A DNA stretch of 64,000 nucleotides, from contig CAYWQX010000003.1 in NCBI GenBank assembly GCA_964460985.1, forward strand, positions 1-64,000. Direction: 5' to 3'. This DNA is from CAZABG01 sp964460985. GTDB taxonomy: Bacteria > Chlamydiota > Chlamydiia > Chlamydiales > Parachlamydiaceae. The position numbers were made by a program, and so were the translations under genes. The notes under the pieces are model-generated. The model searched no databases, had not been told where the DNA came from, and worked only from the letters and a program-made list of their open reading frames with translations. This document shows positions 1-9,132 of this stretch, one piece after another. Every line of letters begins with the position of its first letter. Position 1 is the first letter of the stretch.

Positions 1-305
1 GCAGGCCATAGCGTGAAGACAAGTGAAATGGGTTTTTTTAATAAAATTAAATCGGCTCTCGTATCAGGCACTTTGGACATGAGATTGCTCAGCGTCCGTG
101 TGGCAGTTCCTGCTCCGGGGGGAATGAAGCTTATCGTATTATTGCTAATGCTTAATTTTGTATGAGGCACTTCTCTTGAAAGTAAAGCCAATCTTATAAT
201 CGTTGCCAAGGGATCAAGAGCCTGTTCAGGCTTATCGGTTCCTTTAGTAAAATAGCTCACTATCGCGGTAGCTCCGCTTAAATAAGATCCTACATCATAA
301 GCCAT
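1..305 (-). CDS. Partial hypothetical protein, C-terminus outside the window
   Basis: An open frame runs from an ATG at 305 leftward off the window edge, about 101 codons without a stop. It is preceded by GCGAGGTA, a fair Shine-Dalgarno site five or so bases before the ATG. The visible part starts MAYDVGSYLSGATAIVSYF and has a mixed hydrophobic and polar composition with no signal peptide. I recognise no family. It is divergent from the NFACT-like gene, so bases 306-412 should hold two promoters, but I cannot pick convincing boxes there. Confidence 0.6.
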   Translation of the reverse strand, partial: MAYDVGSYLSGATAIVSYFTKGTDKPEQALDPLATIIRLALLSREVPHTKLSISNNTISFIPPGAGTATRTLSNLMSKVPDTRADLILLKKPISLVFTLWP

Positions 306-412
306 TCATTACCTCGCTTTTCTCGTATAAATATGACATTTTTACCTGATGATTTAAATTCTAGTAAACCATCGAAATTGCTCTTTACAACCCTAACCTG
401 CAAATCTAAAAT

Positions 413-1555
413 ATGAAAATCATGTCTTTAACCTACAGTGAGCTTTATTCTATTTCCAAAGAGCTGCAGATTCTTACCACGTTAAAGATTCAGCATTTCT
501 TTTTATCGAGTTCAAGAACCTTTATTTTAGATTTTGGTAAATATCGATGTCTTATAGGATTGCAAGAGCCTTTTCTAAGAATTCACCTAACCTCCAAAAT
601 TTACCCCTTTAAACCAGATCCCTTCGCTCATTCCATTGAAAAAGCTATCAAAGGGAAAATTCTTCGTTCAGTTCAGTTAAGTTCTGCCGATAGAAGGTTT
701 GAATTCACATTTGAATCTTCAAAACTTATTGTCAATTTAATCCCTAGAAATCCAAATCTTATTTTAGATCATCTTCATTTAAATCCGATCAAAGAGTCTT
801 TGCCAAAACCTCAAATCCTTAACGAAATAGAGATCTCATCAAAAGAGATTGAAGCGCGCTATGAGCAATTAATTCGAGAAAAAGAGGAAGAGGAGAGAAG
901 AAAGAAACTAGAAATTCTACGAAAGAAATTAGAAGCCGATTTGAGAAAGGCTTTAAAATGGGAAGATAAGATGCGCTATGCCCTGTTGGTGCAGAGCTCC
1001 CTTTTTACCTATGAGCCGAAAAGCCATTCGTTAATTCTAGTAGGCGAAGAAAAACCGTTGAACTTGCCCCGCAATAAGACTCCACATGCCTATCTAGAGG
1101 CTCTTTTAAAAGAAGCAAAAAGGCTCAAATCTGAGGTAGATATTCTTCAAAAAAAATTGGAAGACTTAAAACTTCCTGATGAAAAAAAGAGAGAGCCTCG
1201 TAAACCCTATATGGAATATATCAGTCAATCGGGCTTTAAGATTTGGGTTGGACGCTCCGCCATGGACAATGACAAGCTTACTTTTACTTTAGCCAAAGGC
1301 TCCGATCTTTGGCTACACGCTCACCATGAAAAAGGGGCCCATGTTGTGATTCGCGCTCAAAAAGGGGCTCCATTCGATAAAGAAACAATTGAAGAGGCGA
1401 AGCTACTTGCCTTAAAGCACTCACAAGGGAAAAATAAAGGAAAAGCAGAAGTGGTGATTACGCATATCAAAAACGTAAAAAAAACGAAAACGAAAGGAAA
1501 AGTTTTTGTATCGGATGCGAAACTTGAATGGGCTACTCTTCGCCCGCTTCCTTAA
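413..1555 (+). CDS. NFACT/RqcH-like RNA-binding protein, short form
   Basis: The C-terminal third (about residues 265-375) is a clear NFACT-R (DUF814) domain, with GFKIWVGRSAMDNDKLTF, SDLWLHAHHEKGAHVVI and a lysine-rich IKNVKKTKTKGKVFV end. The middle (about 140-260) is a charged coiled coil, as in RqcH. The protein has 380 residues, whereas full RqcH/NFACT proteins have about 550, so the N-terminal NFACT-N part is reduced. RqcH binds 50S subunits carrying stalled peptidyl-tRNA and adds C-terminal alanine tails for degradation; whether this short form keeps that role is unknown. A second possible start (MSLTYSEL) lies at 422. The last 23 bases overlap the convergent response regulator. Confidence 0.8.
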   Translation: MKIMSLTYSELYSISKELQILTTLKIQHFFLSSSRTFILDFGKYRCLIGLQEPFLRIHLTSKIYPFKPDPFAHSIEKAIKGKILRSVQLSSADRRFEFTFESSKLIVNLIPRNPNLILDHLHLNPIKESLPKPQILNEIEISSKEIEARYEQLIREKEEEERRKKLEILRKKLEADLRKALKWEDKMRYALLVQSSLFTYEPKSHSLILVGEEKPLNLPRNKTPHAYLEALLKEAKRLKSEVDILQKKLEDLKLPDEKKREPRKPYMEYISQSGFKIWVGRSAMDNDKLTFTLAKGSDLWLHAHHEKGAHVVIRAQKGAPFDKETIEEAKLLALKHSQGKNKGKAEVVITHIKNVKKTKTKGKVFVSDAKLEWATLRPLP

Positions 1556-2228
1556 AGCGATAGCCAACCCCTCTCACCGTATCGATCATATCAAACCCGG
1601 GACCCAGTTTTTTACGAATTGCCGCGATATGCACATCGATATTGCGGTCGACCACGAAGGCGTCGTCATTTTGAAGATCATCTAAAAGCTGGTTTCTTGT
1701 GAGAACTTTACCGGTATTCACAACGAGACGTTTTAAAATACCGAACTCCGATAAAGTAAGTTGTACTTCCTTATCTCTCTTTCGAAGAACGTAGCTCTCT
1801 ACATCCATCGTAAAAGGACCAAAAGATAAAATTTTAGGCTCTTTGACCGGCTCTGATTTTCTTCTTAAAACGGCTTTAATACGGGAAAATAAAACTTTTG
1901 GAGAGAAAGGCTTTGTCACGTAATCGTCTGCGCCAAGTTCAAGCCCTAAAATCACATCGAGTTCTTCGCTTTTAGCAGAAATTAAAATGACAGGAATATC
2001 TTTCAAATCGGGATGGTGCTTCATTTTGCGGCAGACATCAAGACCGCTTTGTCCGGGGAGCATAATGTCTAGAATCACAAGATCGGGCTTCTCTCTTTCG
2101 ATAGCCAGATACCCATTAAGACCGTCCACTTCGACATGAAGTTTATAGCCGGACATTTCAGCCTGCAATTTTAAAAGTGCAGCGATGTCTTCTTCATCTT
2201 CAATTAAAAGTAATCGTGTCTTTTGCAT
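1533..2228 (-). CDS. OmpR/PhoB-family response regulator
   Basis: Residues 1-120 form a receiver domain with the acidic pair E10/D11, phospho-acceptor D54 (LVILDIMLP), S84 and K106 (TKPFSP), so phosphorylation should work. Residues 130-228 form a winged-helix DNA-binding domain with LTLSEFGILKRLV and the GVGYRF ending of the OmpR class. This differs from the atypical ChxR of Chlamydia, which lacks the phospho-acceptor Asp. No histidine kinase gene is adjacent. It is divergent from the TPR protein at 2292, and a perfect palindrome lies in the 63-base gap (see 2242-2257). Its 3' end overlaps the convergent NFACT gene. Confidence 0.92.
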   Translation of the reverse strand: MQKTRLLLIEDEEDIAALLKLQAEMSGYKLHVEVDGLNGYLAIEREKPDLVILDIMLPGQSGLDVCRKMKHHPDLKDIPVILISAKSEELDVILGLELGADDYVTKPFSPKVLFSRIKAVLRRKSEPVKEPKILSFGPFTMDVESYVLRKRDKEVQLTLSEFGILKRLVVNTGKVLTRNQLLDDLQNDDAFVVDRNIDVHIAAIRKKLGPGFDMIDTVRGVGYRFKEAGEE

Positions 2229-2241
2229 CTAAACCTCTAAA

Positions 2242-2257
2242 TTGGTATGAATACCAA
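2242..2257. promoter_or_regulatory. Palindrome in a divergent promoter region (possible operator)
   Basis: TTGGTATGAATACCAA has 7-base inverted arms around a 2-base centre. It sits 14 bases upstream of the response-regulator start codon and 35 bases upstream of the TPR protein start. No U-run follows on either strand, so it is not a terminator. It could be an operator for either gene. OmpR-family proteins often prefer direct repeats, so the bound protein is uncertain. Confidence 0.4.
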
Positions 2258-2291
2258 AAACTGACTTTATAAACAATTGCTGGAAAGCTAA

Positions 2292-5174
2292 ATGCGCAAA
2301 ATTAGCCTGATATTAGCCTTTTTAGTCCTTCTTGGACTCATCCTCTTCTGGCTTAAGGAAGATCCCCTCATCCTTCCGGATAGCTCTTCCGAAAATACCC
2401 AAGAAGAGAAAAATGAGGATCCTTACGAGCAGGCGCTTAAAGCATTCAAACAAAAAGACTTTGATCTATTTTCCGAAAAATATCAACAACTAGACGATCC
2501 AGCAAAAGCCCCTTTCAAGAAAAAAATCTATTTTCAAATGCTCAATGCATTGAAACAAAATGATTTAGCTCGAGTCAAACAGCTCAAAAAACTGTATGAC
2601 CAGGGGCCATACGATCCATATTTGCAAGAGCAGTTAAAAAGCCATTTCAACCGTTTTGATTATAATGCATTTTTGACGAAAACTACCCCCCTTCTTTTGC
2701 AGGATGACAAAAGCGAGCTGAAAGAGCATGTGCATGAAATTTTGTTGAATTTAGTTCTGATAGATTCTAATAACCTTGCCCAATCCCAAGATTTCATCGA
2801 GGAGATAAAGCCTCTTTACAGCGAAGAGGAGTATGCTGCTTTAAAAAAGGAGACCGCCTATTTAGCAGTTTACTTTAAAAACCATCCTGAAAAAGCTTTA
2901 GCCCTTTTAGAGCTTGAGCCAAGTATTCGGGAGAATGCGCTTCTTCAGTTAATTGAGACGGAACATAAGAGCCATTTGAATCACTATTTAAAGTATGCCT
3001 CGCATAATGGCTTATTGCTAAGAAGCGACTATCCTCATGATGATTTGCACGAATCGGCTCTTAACAATTTGGAGTACGAAGCTTTTGAGGATGCTCTAGA
3101 AGATCTCGAACTTCTTTCAAGGCTGGATCCAGAGCATGCCGATGCGAGAAAGGCCTTTGCTTTTGCTCTTTTTGACCAAGGGCATTACTACGCGGTTATT
3201 CAAGAGCTAAAACATGTACACTCTCTCGATGCTAAAACAACTGAAATTTTAGCGATAAGCGAAGTTCAAGCCGGCGATAAAGCGATCGGCATTGCCCATC
3301 TAAAGACTTTAAAAAATCCTTCTTTAGATATATCTAAAAGGATATTAGCTCTAAGCGATTTGGATAGCCGCGATTACTTGAAGGCACTCATCAAGCTAAA
3401 TCAGATTAAAAAAGTAAACGGCGAAGACTTGGTATTTGCAGCCTTTCTAGACTACAAATTAAATCGACATAAAAGGGCTGAAAAACAAATCAAATTAATG
3501 AAGCCTTACTTAAGAAATTCTAAAACGGTACGTGCTTTAGAGCTTGAAATTTTAAGTAAACTTGGTAAACAAGAGCGTATCCACGAGCTTGCAGAAGAAG
3601 AAATTTTAACTTTTAAGCCGTCACCCCTCTATAAAAATCTCTTCGATGAAATTGAAAACCAATTTCCTATCGGGCTCCAATTATCTAACTACCACCTCTC
3701 GAGGGGAGATCACCATAAAGCAATTATCGCTCTAAAAGATGCTCCGGACAATTTTTCAAATCGTCTGACCAAACTCGATCTTCTTAGCAAAAGCCAACGA
3801 TGGAACGAAGCTTACGCGGTATTAAATGAGCTTTTAAAAGATGAAATTCCTGAAGAAAAAAAAGGTTCATTCGAAGGGCAAGCAGGCTCCATTCTCTATC
3901 ATGTAGGACTTCCACTGGACGCATGGCCCCATTTTGAAAGATGGGAGAGTCTGGTTCATCCTTCTTCCGAATATTTATCCGAAAGAGTCTCTACGCTCAT
4001 CGATTTAAAGAGATATGATCTTGCCTGGGAAAGATTATCTAAAGCCCCTGAATCATATGATCTAAAAAAATTGGAAGCGGCCTCCAAAATTGAAAAATTC
4101 TCCGATTTTGATGAGCTTTTAGAAAAAATTCTGTCTAAAAAAGAGACTCTTACTCAAAAAGAGCGAATTGAACTCGCTCGTATTCTCTTTTTTGAAAGCC
4201 GGCCTGAGCGTGCCCGCGAAATACTTCCTCAGGGCGAAATCGATTCTGAAAACGCTCCTCTTCTTTTCACTTTGTATACGGAGATTGCGAAATTCAAAGA
4301 GGCCGCCTCATTCATTGATCGCCTGGAAAAAGACCCCTCTTTCGAAGCTAAAAAAGCCCTTGGCTTCTATTACGATCGGTTAAATGAACCCAAAAAATCG
4401 TCCGTTAACTACAAACTTGCGCTCGATCAAAAGCCATACGATCAAGCGGTTAAAACAATTGTTAGCTTTGCAAATAAATCTTACTCGGAAATTTCTCAAT
4501 TACTGCCTACACTTTCTCGTGAAACCCTTTCGGACATTCTTCTCCTGGCTCAAGGATATATTCTGGAAGGCGATTTAAGAAAAAACGAGGAGCCTGAAAG
4601 CTATTACAAAATTTCATGGGATAAAGCCGGATCTCTCGCAGAAAAACTTACCAAATCGGCCCCCTTTTCCCCGCAGGCTTTTCTTTTAAAAGGGGAAGTG
4701 GAATCCCGTCTTCTTTCGCTTAATCTTGCGGCAGATGATTTTAAAAAAGCTTTGGAATTAAGCGTAACCTTTCCTAAAGCGTCTCAAGAGCTTGCTGAAG
4801 TGCTTGTTAAGCAGAAAAAAGGGCGCGAAAGCGTAAGGATTCTTGAGGAGGCGCTCAATCAAAACCCTTATGACCCTTTTTTATGGAAATCTCTCGGGAT
4901 CATTCAAAAAAATATTGGAAATACCTTGGAATCGATCGATGCCTGGCAAAACTACACCCTTTTAAAACCGAAGGATCCTGCCGGCTTTATCGCTCTATCT
5001 GAACTGTCTTCAAGCCTTAATAACCCTGAAGATGCCATCAAATCTCTCTCTCAGGCGATCGCCTTGGACCCCAAAAACGATCAGACAAGAAAAAAATTGA
5101 AAAGACTCATGGCGGATCCCCTTTTGAATCTCACCCACCCGGAAAAAAAGAAGCTTGAGGAATTAACTAAATAA
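2292..5174 (+). CDS. Large TPR-repeat protein with N-terminal membrane anchor
   Basis: Residues 4-22 are one hydrophobic segment (ISLILAFLVLLGLILFWL) followed by an acidic stretch, so the protein is probably anchored in the inner membrane with the rest exported. The remaining about 900 residues are helical repeats of TPR type. The clearest are near the C-terminus (about 780-940), with PYDPFLWKSLGIIQKNIGN and DPAGFIALSELSSSLNNPEDAIKSLSQAI in their typical helix-turn-helix spacing. TPR arrays are protein-binding scaffolds; the partner is unknown. Length is 960 residues. It is divergent from the response regulator and is followed by a small membrane protein gene 54 bases later. Confidence 0.8.
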   Translation: MRKISLILAFLVLLGLILFWLKEDPLILPDSSSENTQEEKNEDPYEQALKAFKQKDFDLFSEKYQQLDDPAKAPFKKKIYFQMLNALKQNDLARVKQLKKLYDQGPYDPYLQEQLKSHFNRFDYNAFLTKTTPLLLQDDKSELKEHVHEILLNLVLIDSNNLAQSQDFIEEIKPLYSEEEYAALKKETAYLAVYFKNHPEKALALLELEPSIRENALLQLIETEHKSHLNHYLKYASHNGLLLRSDYPHDDLHESALNNLEYEAFEDALEDLELLSRLDPEHADARKAFAFALFDQGHYYAVIQELKHVHSLDAKTTEILAISEVQAGDKAIGIAHLKTLKNPSLDISKRILALSDLDSRDYLKALIKLNQIKKVNGEDLVFAAFLDYKLNRHKRAEKQIKLMKPYLRNSKTVRALELEILSKLGKQERIHELAEEEILTFKPSPLYKNLFDEIENQFPIGLQLSNYHLSRGDHHKAIIALKDAPDNFSNRLTKLDLLSKSQRWNEAYAVLNELLKDEIPEEKKGSFEGQAGSILYHVGLPLDAWPHFERWESLVHPSSEYLSERVSTLIDLKRYDLAWERLSKAPESYDLKKLEAASKIEKFSDFDELLEKILSKKETLTQKERIELARILFFESRPERAREILPQGEIDSENAPLLFTLYTEIAKFKEAASFIDRLEKDPSFEAKKALGFYYDRLNEPKKSSVNYKLALDQKPYDQAVKTIVSFANKSYSEISQLLPTLSRETLSDILLLAQGYILEGDLRKNEEPESYYKISWDKAGSLAEKLTKSAPFSPQAFLLKGEVESRLLSLNLAADDFKKALELSVTFPKASQELAEVLVKQKKGRESVRILEEALNQNPYDPFLWKSLGIIQKNIGNTLESIDAWQNYTLLKPKDPAGFIALSELSSSLNNPEDAIKSLSQAIALDPKNDQTRKKLKRLMADPLLNLTHPEKKKLEELTK

Positions 5175-5228
5175 CAATAGTAATTAAAATATTTTCACGA
5201 TATAATTCTAAAAAATTTTAATTACTAA

Positions 5229-5663
5229 ATGATGTTTTTAGAAGGTTTAAGACATATTCAGCCAGAGGATCTATTAGGTTTAGATAAGCCGGCTGATCGC
5301 GCTTTATATTGGGGCGGAAGAACGATCCGATTTTGCTTAGAGCCGATTGGCGCTCTCTTAGATGTAGCGCTCCAAGTCACTGGTGTGGCTTTCATCCTTT
5401 TTTGGTTTATAGGCTATACCCTTGAATCGGCCTTTCGGCGTTTGATCAATCAAAAAACAGACGAGGCATGGTCTCACTCCGTGATTTATATTGCTGCCTT
5501 TCTTCATGAACTGGGGGAAGTGACAGTAAACAGTGAACTTAAGTATCTCTTGCAAGATATAGGGCTCCGTTCTTCTCCTGAAAAAACATTTAATGTTCTC
5601 ACAATTCTTTTCAGTCATAAAAATAATAAATCTTCAAACTTTAACTTCCGTACACAACGATGA
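5229..5663 (+). CDS. Small hypothetical membrane protein
   Basis: This 144-residue protein begins MMFLEGLRHIQPEDLLGLD and has one hydrophobic stretch at about residues 38-62 (PIGALLDVALQVTGVAFILF...), followed by a polar C-terminal half. I do not recognise a family. Its stop overlaps the start of the DMT transporter by four bases (ATGA), which points to translational coupling and a common operon. A TTTAATTACTAA-type AT-rich leader precedes the start, with no good Shine-Dalgarno site. Confidence 0.6.
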   Translation: MMFLEGLRHIQPEDLLGLDKPADRALYWGGRTIRFCLEPIGALLDVALQVTGVAFILFWFIGYTLESAFRRLINQKTDEAWSHSVIYIAAFLHELGEVTVNSELKYLLQDIGLRSSPEKTFNVLTILFSHKNNKSSNFNFRTQR

Positions 5664-6568
5664 TTTGGGTTTTTCTTTTATACGCAGGATTTGCTTCCGT
5701 TTTCACTTTTGCTAAAAATACTCTTCCAGCTACAGAGCCTTATTTTTTAATCGGATCCCGCATGCTACTTGCCGGTTTTCTTCTGATTAGTTATCTTGCA
5801 ATTACCTCCCCAAATAAATTAAGAATTTCAAAGCCCGCCCTTTTATTGGCTGCCCTTTTAGGGTTTTTAAACATCTATTTAGTCAATGCCCTTGAATTTT
5901 GGGGCCTTCAATATTTACCCTCCTTTAAAACATGTTTCATCTACTCCCTATCCCCTTTTGCATCGGCCCTTTTTTCCTATTTCCTGTTATCCGAAACAAT
6001 GACTGCTAAAAAGTGGATCGGTTTGATGATTGGATTCGCAGGATTTATTCCCCTTTTACTCTCTCCTGGGGAAGAAGAACTTAAAGCGGGAGCTTTATTC
6101 AGTTTCTCATGGGCTGAAATTGCAGTTATTTTCGCAGCCCTTATCTCTGTCTATGGTTGGATTCTTTTGAAAAACCTCGTTAAAGATCATAACGTCTCTT
6201 TCTTAACCGCGAACGGCTATTCCATGGCAGTGGGGGGGCTGATTGCCTGTGTCCATTCAGCTTTTGTGGAGTCATGGAATCCGGTTCCCGTCTTTGACTG
6301 GCCGACTTTCCTGTTCGGATTCTTCTCCTTATTACTGATTTCCAATCTTTTATGCTATAATCTTTACGGATGGCTCCTCAAAAGATTTTCGGCAACGTTT
6401 CTCTCTTTTGCCGGATTTTTAACCCCTTTATTTAGCGCTTTTTTTGGATGGTTCTTTTTAGGGGAGACTATTGACACCGTATTTTTTATTTCTGCAGCTA
6501 TTGTCTTTTCCGGCCTTTTTGTTTTTTATCAAGAGGAACTTGTTTTAAAGGCAGCACCCTCTGTATAA
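5660..6568 (+). CDS. EamA/DMT-family transporter
   Basis: The 302-residue protein is almost entirely hydrophobic, with about ten membrane segments in two similar halves, as in the drug/metabolite transporter superfamily (EamA repeats). Typical features are SRMLLAGFLLISYL in the first repeat and FSATFLSFAGFLTPLFSAFFGWFFLGETI at the end of the second. Chlamydiae use DMT carriers to take up host metabolites such as S-adenosylmethionine, but the substrate here cannot be read from sequence. The start overlaps the previous gene by four bases. Confidence 0.85.
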   Translation: MIWVFLLYAGFASVFTFAKNTLPATEPYFLIGSRMLLAGFLLISYLAITSPNKLRISKPALLLAALLGFLNIYLVNALEFWGLQYLPSFKTCFIYSLSPFASALFSYFLLSETMTAKKWIGLMIGFAGFIPLLLSPGEEELKAGALFSFSWAEIAVIFAALISVYGWILLKNLVKDHNVSFLTANGYSMAVGGLIACVHSAFVESWNPVPVFDWPTFLFGFFSLLLISNLLCYNLYGWLLKRFSATFLSFAGFLTPLFSAFFGWFFLGETIDTVFFISAAIVFSGLFVFYQEELVLKAAPSV

Positions 6569-6575
6569 AGGGTGC

Positions 6576-7478
6576 ATGACCATTGATATTAAAAGGCTTG
6601 ACGACTCCTTATTCTATGAGTTCCATGCCAAATTAAAAAAATTAAACCAGTTTCATTTTAGCTTTTTAGCCGCCATCGCGGTGGAAGTTATCGTTTTATT
6701 TTTTTTACTTCCCTTTTTGGCAAGATCGGGCTTTGTCGCCATCACTCTTGCTTTATTTCTTGTGACATTATTCGGATATATTTCTCTCAAGACTTATTAT
6801 GAGTCCCTTTTTGTAGGCGAGCTTAAACAAATGATCGATCGTTATGGCATGAGCTTGGCCTCGGATCTTTCAAATGCCACCCCTCTAGATAAACGTAAAA
6901 GTTTTATCGCGGAGGCCTTTCAAAACCTGGCTGAAAAAATACCTTCCATTAACTCCTCGACGATTCCCTATCTTCCCGGATTTGCTCTCAAATGGATTAA
7001 AGATTGGATTCAATTTGGCGAACACACCTTAAAAGAAGAGCTTTTAAAAAGAGCTATCCAAAATAGAGTTGAAGCGATCAGACTCAATCCGACTCAAGCT
7101 GAGAAACATGCCAAATTAAGCTCGACTTATTTAACCCTTTCATCCCACTTTGACAAAATTTCCCGTCCTAAGGAGTCCTCCCAGGCTTTAGAAAGGGCCG
7201 TTGAATCCCTTAAAATTTTACAAGATATGGCTCCTCAAGAAACTCAGGTTCTACAGGAGTTAAGCCAGGCTTATAAAAAGCTTGGGCTTAAAACCGAAGA
7301 GATGGCTGTCTTGGAAACTTGGCTAAAATTAGAGCCTCATCAAACAGAGCCTATGCTGAGATTAGGACAGCTCTATTTTACTGAAGGCAAACACGCTTTG
7401 GGATTTAGAACATATGAGCAGCTTAAAACGCTCGATCTTTCCAAGAGCGACGAGCTATTAAAATCTTTTGTGATTTGA
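6576..7478 (+). CDS. TPR-containing membrane protein
   Basis: Residues about 27-68 contain two hydrophobic segments (FLAAIAVEVIVLFFLLPFL and FVAITLALFLVTLFGYISL) forming a membrane hairpin. From about 150 the protein is helical, with two or three TPR-like units (TQAEKHAKLSSTYLTLSSHFDKI, TQVLQELSQAYKKLGLKTEEM, TEPMLRLGQLYFTEGKHALGF). It follows the DMT transporter by seven bases and probably shares its transcript. No enzymatic motif is visible. Confidence 0.75.
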   Translation: MTIDIKRLDDSLFYEFHAKLKKLNQFHFSFLAAIAVEVIVLFFLLPFLARSGFVAITLALFLVTLFGYISLKTYYESLFVGELKQMIDRYGMSLASDLSNATPLDKRKSFIAEAFQNLAEKIPSINSSTIPYLPGFALKWIKDWIQFGEHTLKEELLKRAIQNRVEAIRLNPTQAEKHAKLSSTYLTLSSHFDKISRPKESSQALERAVESLKILQDMAPQETQVLQELSQAYKKLGLKTEEMAVLETWLKLEPHQTEPMLRLGQLYFTEGKHALGFRTYEQLKTLDLSKSDELLKSFVI

Positions 7479-7510
7479 AAGATAATTTCGATTGTTCTAG
7501 ATTCCAGATT

Positions 7511-9067
7511 ATGTTTTGCAAACACTGCGGCTCCAAAGTTGAGGGGCACCATCTTTTCTGTCCTACCTGCGGAGAGCGGCTTGATGCTCATGGAAAAAAA
7601 TTTCCAACTCTCTTGAAGTGGATCAGCGCTCTTTTGATTTTGGGAGCGCTTGTCAGCGGCTATCTTTTTTACAACACCACAGAGCCTCAAAAAGCGGTGC
7701 AGGATCAACTGGTCGCATTAAAAAACAATCAACTCACCGAAGCTTATTACAGCTTTACATCGAAAGAATTTCAAAAAGCGACTCCCCTCGAGAAGTTCAA
7801 AGAGATTATTCGCTCCTTCCAGCCTCTTTCGCAGATTCGCGAAATTCAGGTAGATGAGAAAGAAGAAAAAAATGATCGCACCCGTCTTAACATGACCCTT
7901 AAGACGGAGGACAATCAAAGCTTCAAAATGGAGTATGACTTAGTAAAAGAGGATGGCGATTGGAAAATCGTTTTCTTCAAGTTATTAAGCAACCCGGTCC
8001 CTGAAGCTGAAGAAAAAAAAGCCGATCTCTCTGAACCTAAGGAGAGCGCCTCCGACTTGATCAATAAACAGCTCGATTTTTTTAGAAACGGTCAAATCGA
8101 AGAGTCTTATAACGAACTTGTCAGCCGCGATTTTAAGAATGCGACCTCCCTTAAAACTTTCAAAGATTTTGTCTCATCGAATCCTATCCTAACCGATTTT
8201 GTCAGCTTCAAACAGGGTATAGAATCATCGGAAAATGGCATCAAGAGGATCAAAGTTCTTTTGAGCGGTACTCAAGATGATAAACACCTTTTAGACTACA
8301 CCATTGTAGAAGAAAATAATGTGTGGAAGATCAACGGAATGCAGCTTCTACCGGAAGGAACTAGTGATTCTACAACAGAAGATACGCCGCCCCAATTTAA
8401 TGAAGAGACGATTTATAACTATATCAGCGGATTCATCGAGGCCATCAAGGAAGGGGAGCCTGAAAAAGCTTACAGTGACTTCACGACCGAAGATTTTAAG
8501 AAAGCAACCGATGAAGCCACTTTTTCAAAAATTGTAAATGAGTACCCGTCCTTCGTTCAAAACGAGACATTAGAAATCAAAAGCATTTCTTTTAAAAATA
8601 ATGTCGGAATAGTGATTGCCTCTATTCAAGGGCAAAACGACAAACGAATGGCCCAATTTGATTTGATGCCCGAAGAGGGGGCTTGGAAAATTCAGCAAAT
8701 CCAAATTTATAAGGCTCCCGAACAAGACGACATGAAGATGCGAGTCGTTGAAATCGGCACAGAAAAGGATGCCAAAGGGCAGATTCTAAACAACGGTTTT
8801 GTCTTTAAAGATCCTCCAAAAGAGCTCTTCATCAATGTGTTTCTCACGAATGCCAAGAAAGGGGATAGCCTCTCTTTGATGCTCGTGAATGAAGAGCACA
8901 AGGTTAAATCACCGGTAATCACCCATGACGTCTCAGCCGATGCCGCCGATTATGTGGCCTTCTTTTCTTTTAAGGCCCCTAAGACGGGCTGGCCTCCAGG
9001 AGACTATAAAGTCTTCGGAGAGACTAGCACAGGCGATAAATTCGAATCGCATTTTAGCGTCGAATAA
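7511..9067 (+). CDS. Zinc-ribbon membrane protein with three repeated extracytoplasmic domains
   Basis: Starting at MFCKHCGS, the first 25 residues form a zinc ribbon (CKHCGS...CPTCGERL). A single membrane segment follows (LLKWISALLILGALVSGYLF). Three similar domains of about 100 residues then repeat the pattern 'Q...AL(K)NG...EAY..F.S.EFK.AT....F..(I/F)V' and end in '..W KI..(I/M)Q(L/I)', resembling DUF4864/NTF2-like folds. The C-terminal about 110 residues form a separate beta-rich domain. A longer frame with a TTG start at 7475 would overlap the upstream gene by four bases; I prefer the ATG at 7511 because the zinc ribbon normally begins at residue 1-3. Function unknown. Confidence 0.75.
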   Translation: MFCKHCGSKVEGHHLFCPTCGERLDAHGKKFPTLLKWISALLILGALVSGYLFYNTTEPQKAVQDQLVALKNNQLTEAYYSFTSKEFQKATPLEKFKEIIRSFQPLSQIREIQVDEKEEKNDRTRLNMTLKTEDNQSFKMEYDLVKEDGDWKIVFFKLLSNPVPEAEEKKADLSEPKESASDLINKQLDFFRNGQIEESYNELVSRDFKNATSLKTFKDFVSSNPILTDFVSFKQGIESSENGIKRIKVLLSGTQDDKHLLDYTIVEENNVWKINGMQLLPEGTSDSTTEDTPPQFNEETIYNYISGFIEAIKEGEPEKAYSDFTTEDFKKATDEATFSKIVNEYPSFVQNETLEIKSISFKNNVGIVIASIQGQNDKRMAQFDLMPEEGAWKIQQIQIYKAPEQDDMKMRVVEIGTEKDAKGQILNNGFVFKDPPKELFINVFLTNAKKGDSLSLMLVNEEHKVKSPVITHDVSADAADYVAFFSFKAPKTGWPPGDYKVFGETSTGDKFESHFSVE

Positions 9068-9129
9068 CTTCCCAAGAATTTGCAAAAAGTTCAGACTGTC
9101 ATTCAAACTTTAAAACCTTGGGAGTTATT
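9063..9129 (+). promoter_or_regulatory. Long inverted repeat covering the Shine-Dalgarno site of the 2OG oxygenase gene
   Basis: AATAACT-t-CCCAAG (9063-9076) is complementary to CTTGGGAGTTATT (9117-9129), a 13-pair stem with one bulged base. An inner stem pairs AAAGTT (9086-9091) with AACTTT (9106-9111). The 3' arm contains GGGAG, the only Shine-Dalgarno-like site before the ATG at 9133, and the 5' arm contains the upstream stop codon. No U-run follows, so a translational switch fits better than a terminator. Confidence 0.45.
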
Positions 9130-9132
9130 TGA

